Shown: positions 5,153-5,263 of the stretch, piece after piece
How positions within the stretch are numbered: position 1 is the stretch's first letter
Layout of the letters: the number at the start of each line of letters is the position of its first letter
Assembly: GCA_003161495.1 (NCBI GenBank)
Contig: PMOP01000008.1
Location: 1 to 5,263, forward strand
Origin: Acidobacteriota bacterium
GTDB taxonomy: Bacteria; Acidobacteriota; Terriglobia; Acidiferrales; UBA7541
DNA length: 5,263 nt
Reading direction: 5' to 3'
Made by a program: the position numbers and the translations under genes
The notes under the pieces: generated by a model
Told to the model about the DNA's origin: nothing
Databases searched by the model: none
Seen by the model: the letters and a program-made list of their open reading frames with translations, nothing else

Positions 5153-5263
5153 TTACGAACACCCCGTCGTGCTTCCGCACGTATCACACTTCAAACAAGT
5201 CCCATTCCGCACCAGCGTGAAATTCAAACACTCCGAGCACATCTCGCCCTCATAGCCCTTCGC
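5153..5263 (-). CDS. nrdJ: B12-dependent ribonucleotide reductase NrdJ, C-terminal end (partial)
   Basis: The last 36 codons of a gene entering from the right edge, ending at TAA 5155-5153. The translation contains 'KGYEGEMCSECLNFTLVRNG', followed by TCLKCDTCGSTTGCS at the end. This cysteine-rich tail (C-x2-C, C-x2-C-x2-C and a final Cys) is the one I know from class II, adenosylcobalamin-dependent ribonucleoside-diphosphate reductases of alphaproteobacteria, where the C-terminal cysteines are thought to re-reduce the active site or bind metal. The enzyme makes deoxyribonucleotides for DNA synthesis in the cytoplasm. The 5' end and any cobalamin riboswitch lie outside the window. The gene converges on the pentapeptide gene across a hairpin repeat and appears intact as far as seen. 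Confidence 0.9.
   Translation of the reverse strand, partial: AKGYEGEMCSECLNFTLVRNGTCLKCDTCGSTTGCS

Noticed and set aside
5143..5263. Cobalamin riboswitch for nrdJ
   Set aside because: Only the 3' end of nrdJ is in the window; its upstream region is not present.

Overview
The window looks like chromosomal DNA from the Bradyrhizobium/Rhodopseudomonas part of the Alphaproteobacteria. Two things point there. The right edge encodes the cysteine-rich tail of a B12-dependent ribonucleotide reductase (NrdJ) of alphaproteobacterial type. The intergenic DNA also carries several palindromic repeat families (CCCGTAGGGCGG.., GTAGCCCGGAT.., CGTAGGATGGGT.., ATGGCCGGG..CCCGGCCAT) that I associate with these genomes. 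The assignment rests on recognition, not on a search.

Layout: 1-930 is GC-rich DNA with open frames on both strands, none convincing as a protein, and with several hairpins. At 1009-1443 and 1478-1825 lie two small exported-protein genes in tandem: a GC-rich DUF1134/EipA-like beta protein and an OB-fold protein. A double-hairpin repeat (1825-1924) then separates them from an AT-richer gene (1940-2746) with a DUF5677/HEPN-like look. A mosaic of diverged repeats follows (2823-3062). Next, on the minus strand, comes a two-gene overlapping operon: a ribbon-helix-helix regulator (3187-3396) and an unlisted 45-residue single-span membrane protein (3066-3203). Another double-hairpin repeat (3486-3570) precedes a pentapeptide-repeat membrane protein gene (3619-5078), whose frame breaks by -1 at a six-T run. 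A hairpin repeat (5111-5142) closes it off, and the 3' end of nrdJ (5153-5263, minus) runs in convergently from the right.

The overall picture is a small accessory segment beside a conserved housekeeping gene. Three low-GC units (1940-2746, 3066-3396, 3619-5078) are each bounded by palindromic repeats and differ sharply in base composition from the gene at 1009-1443. The most interesting points are the RHH plus small-membrane-protein operon, with a candidate operator in its upstream region, and the pentapeptide protein whose repeat register continues perfectly across a frameshift. No function has been shown for any of the accessory genes. A joint role, for example in defence or toxin-antitoxin activity, is only a possibility.
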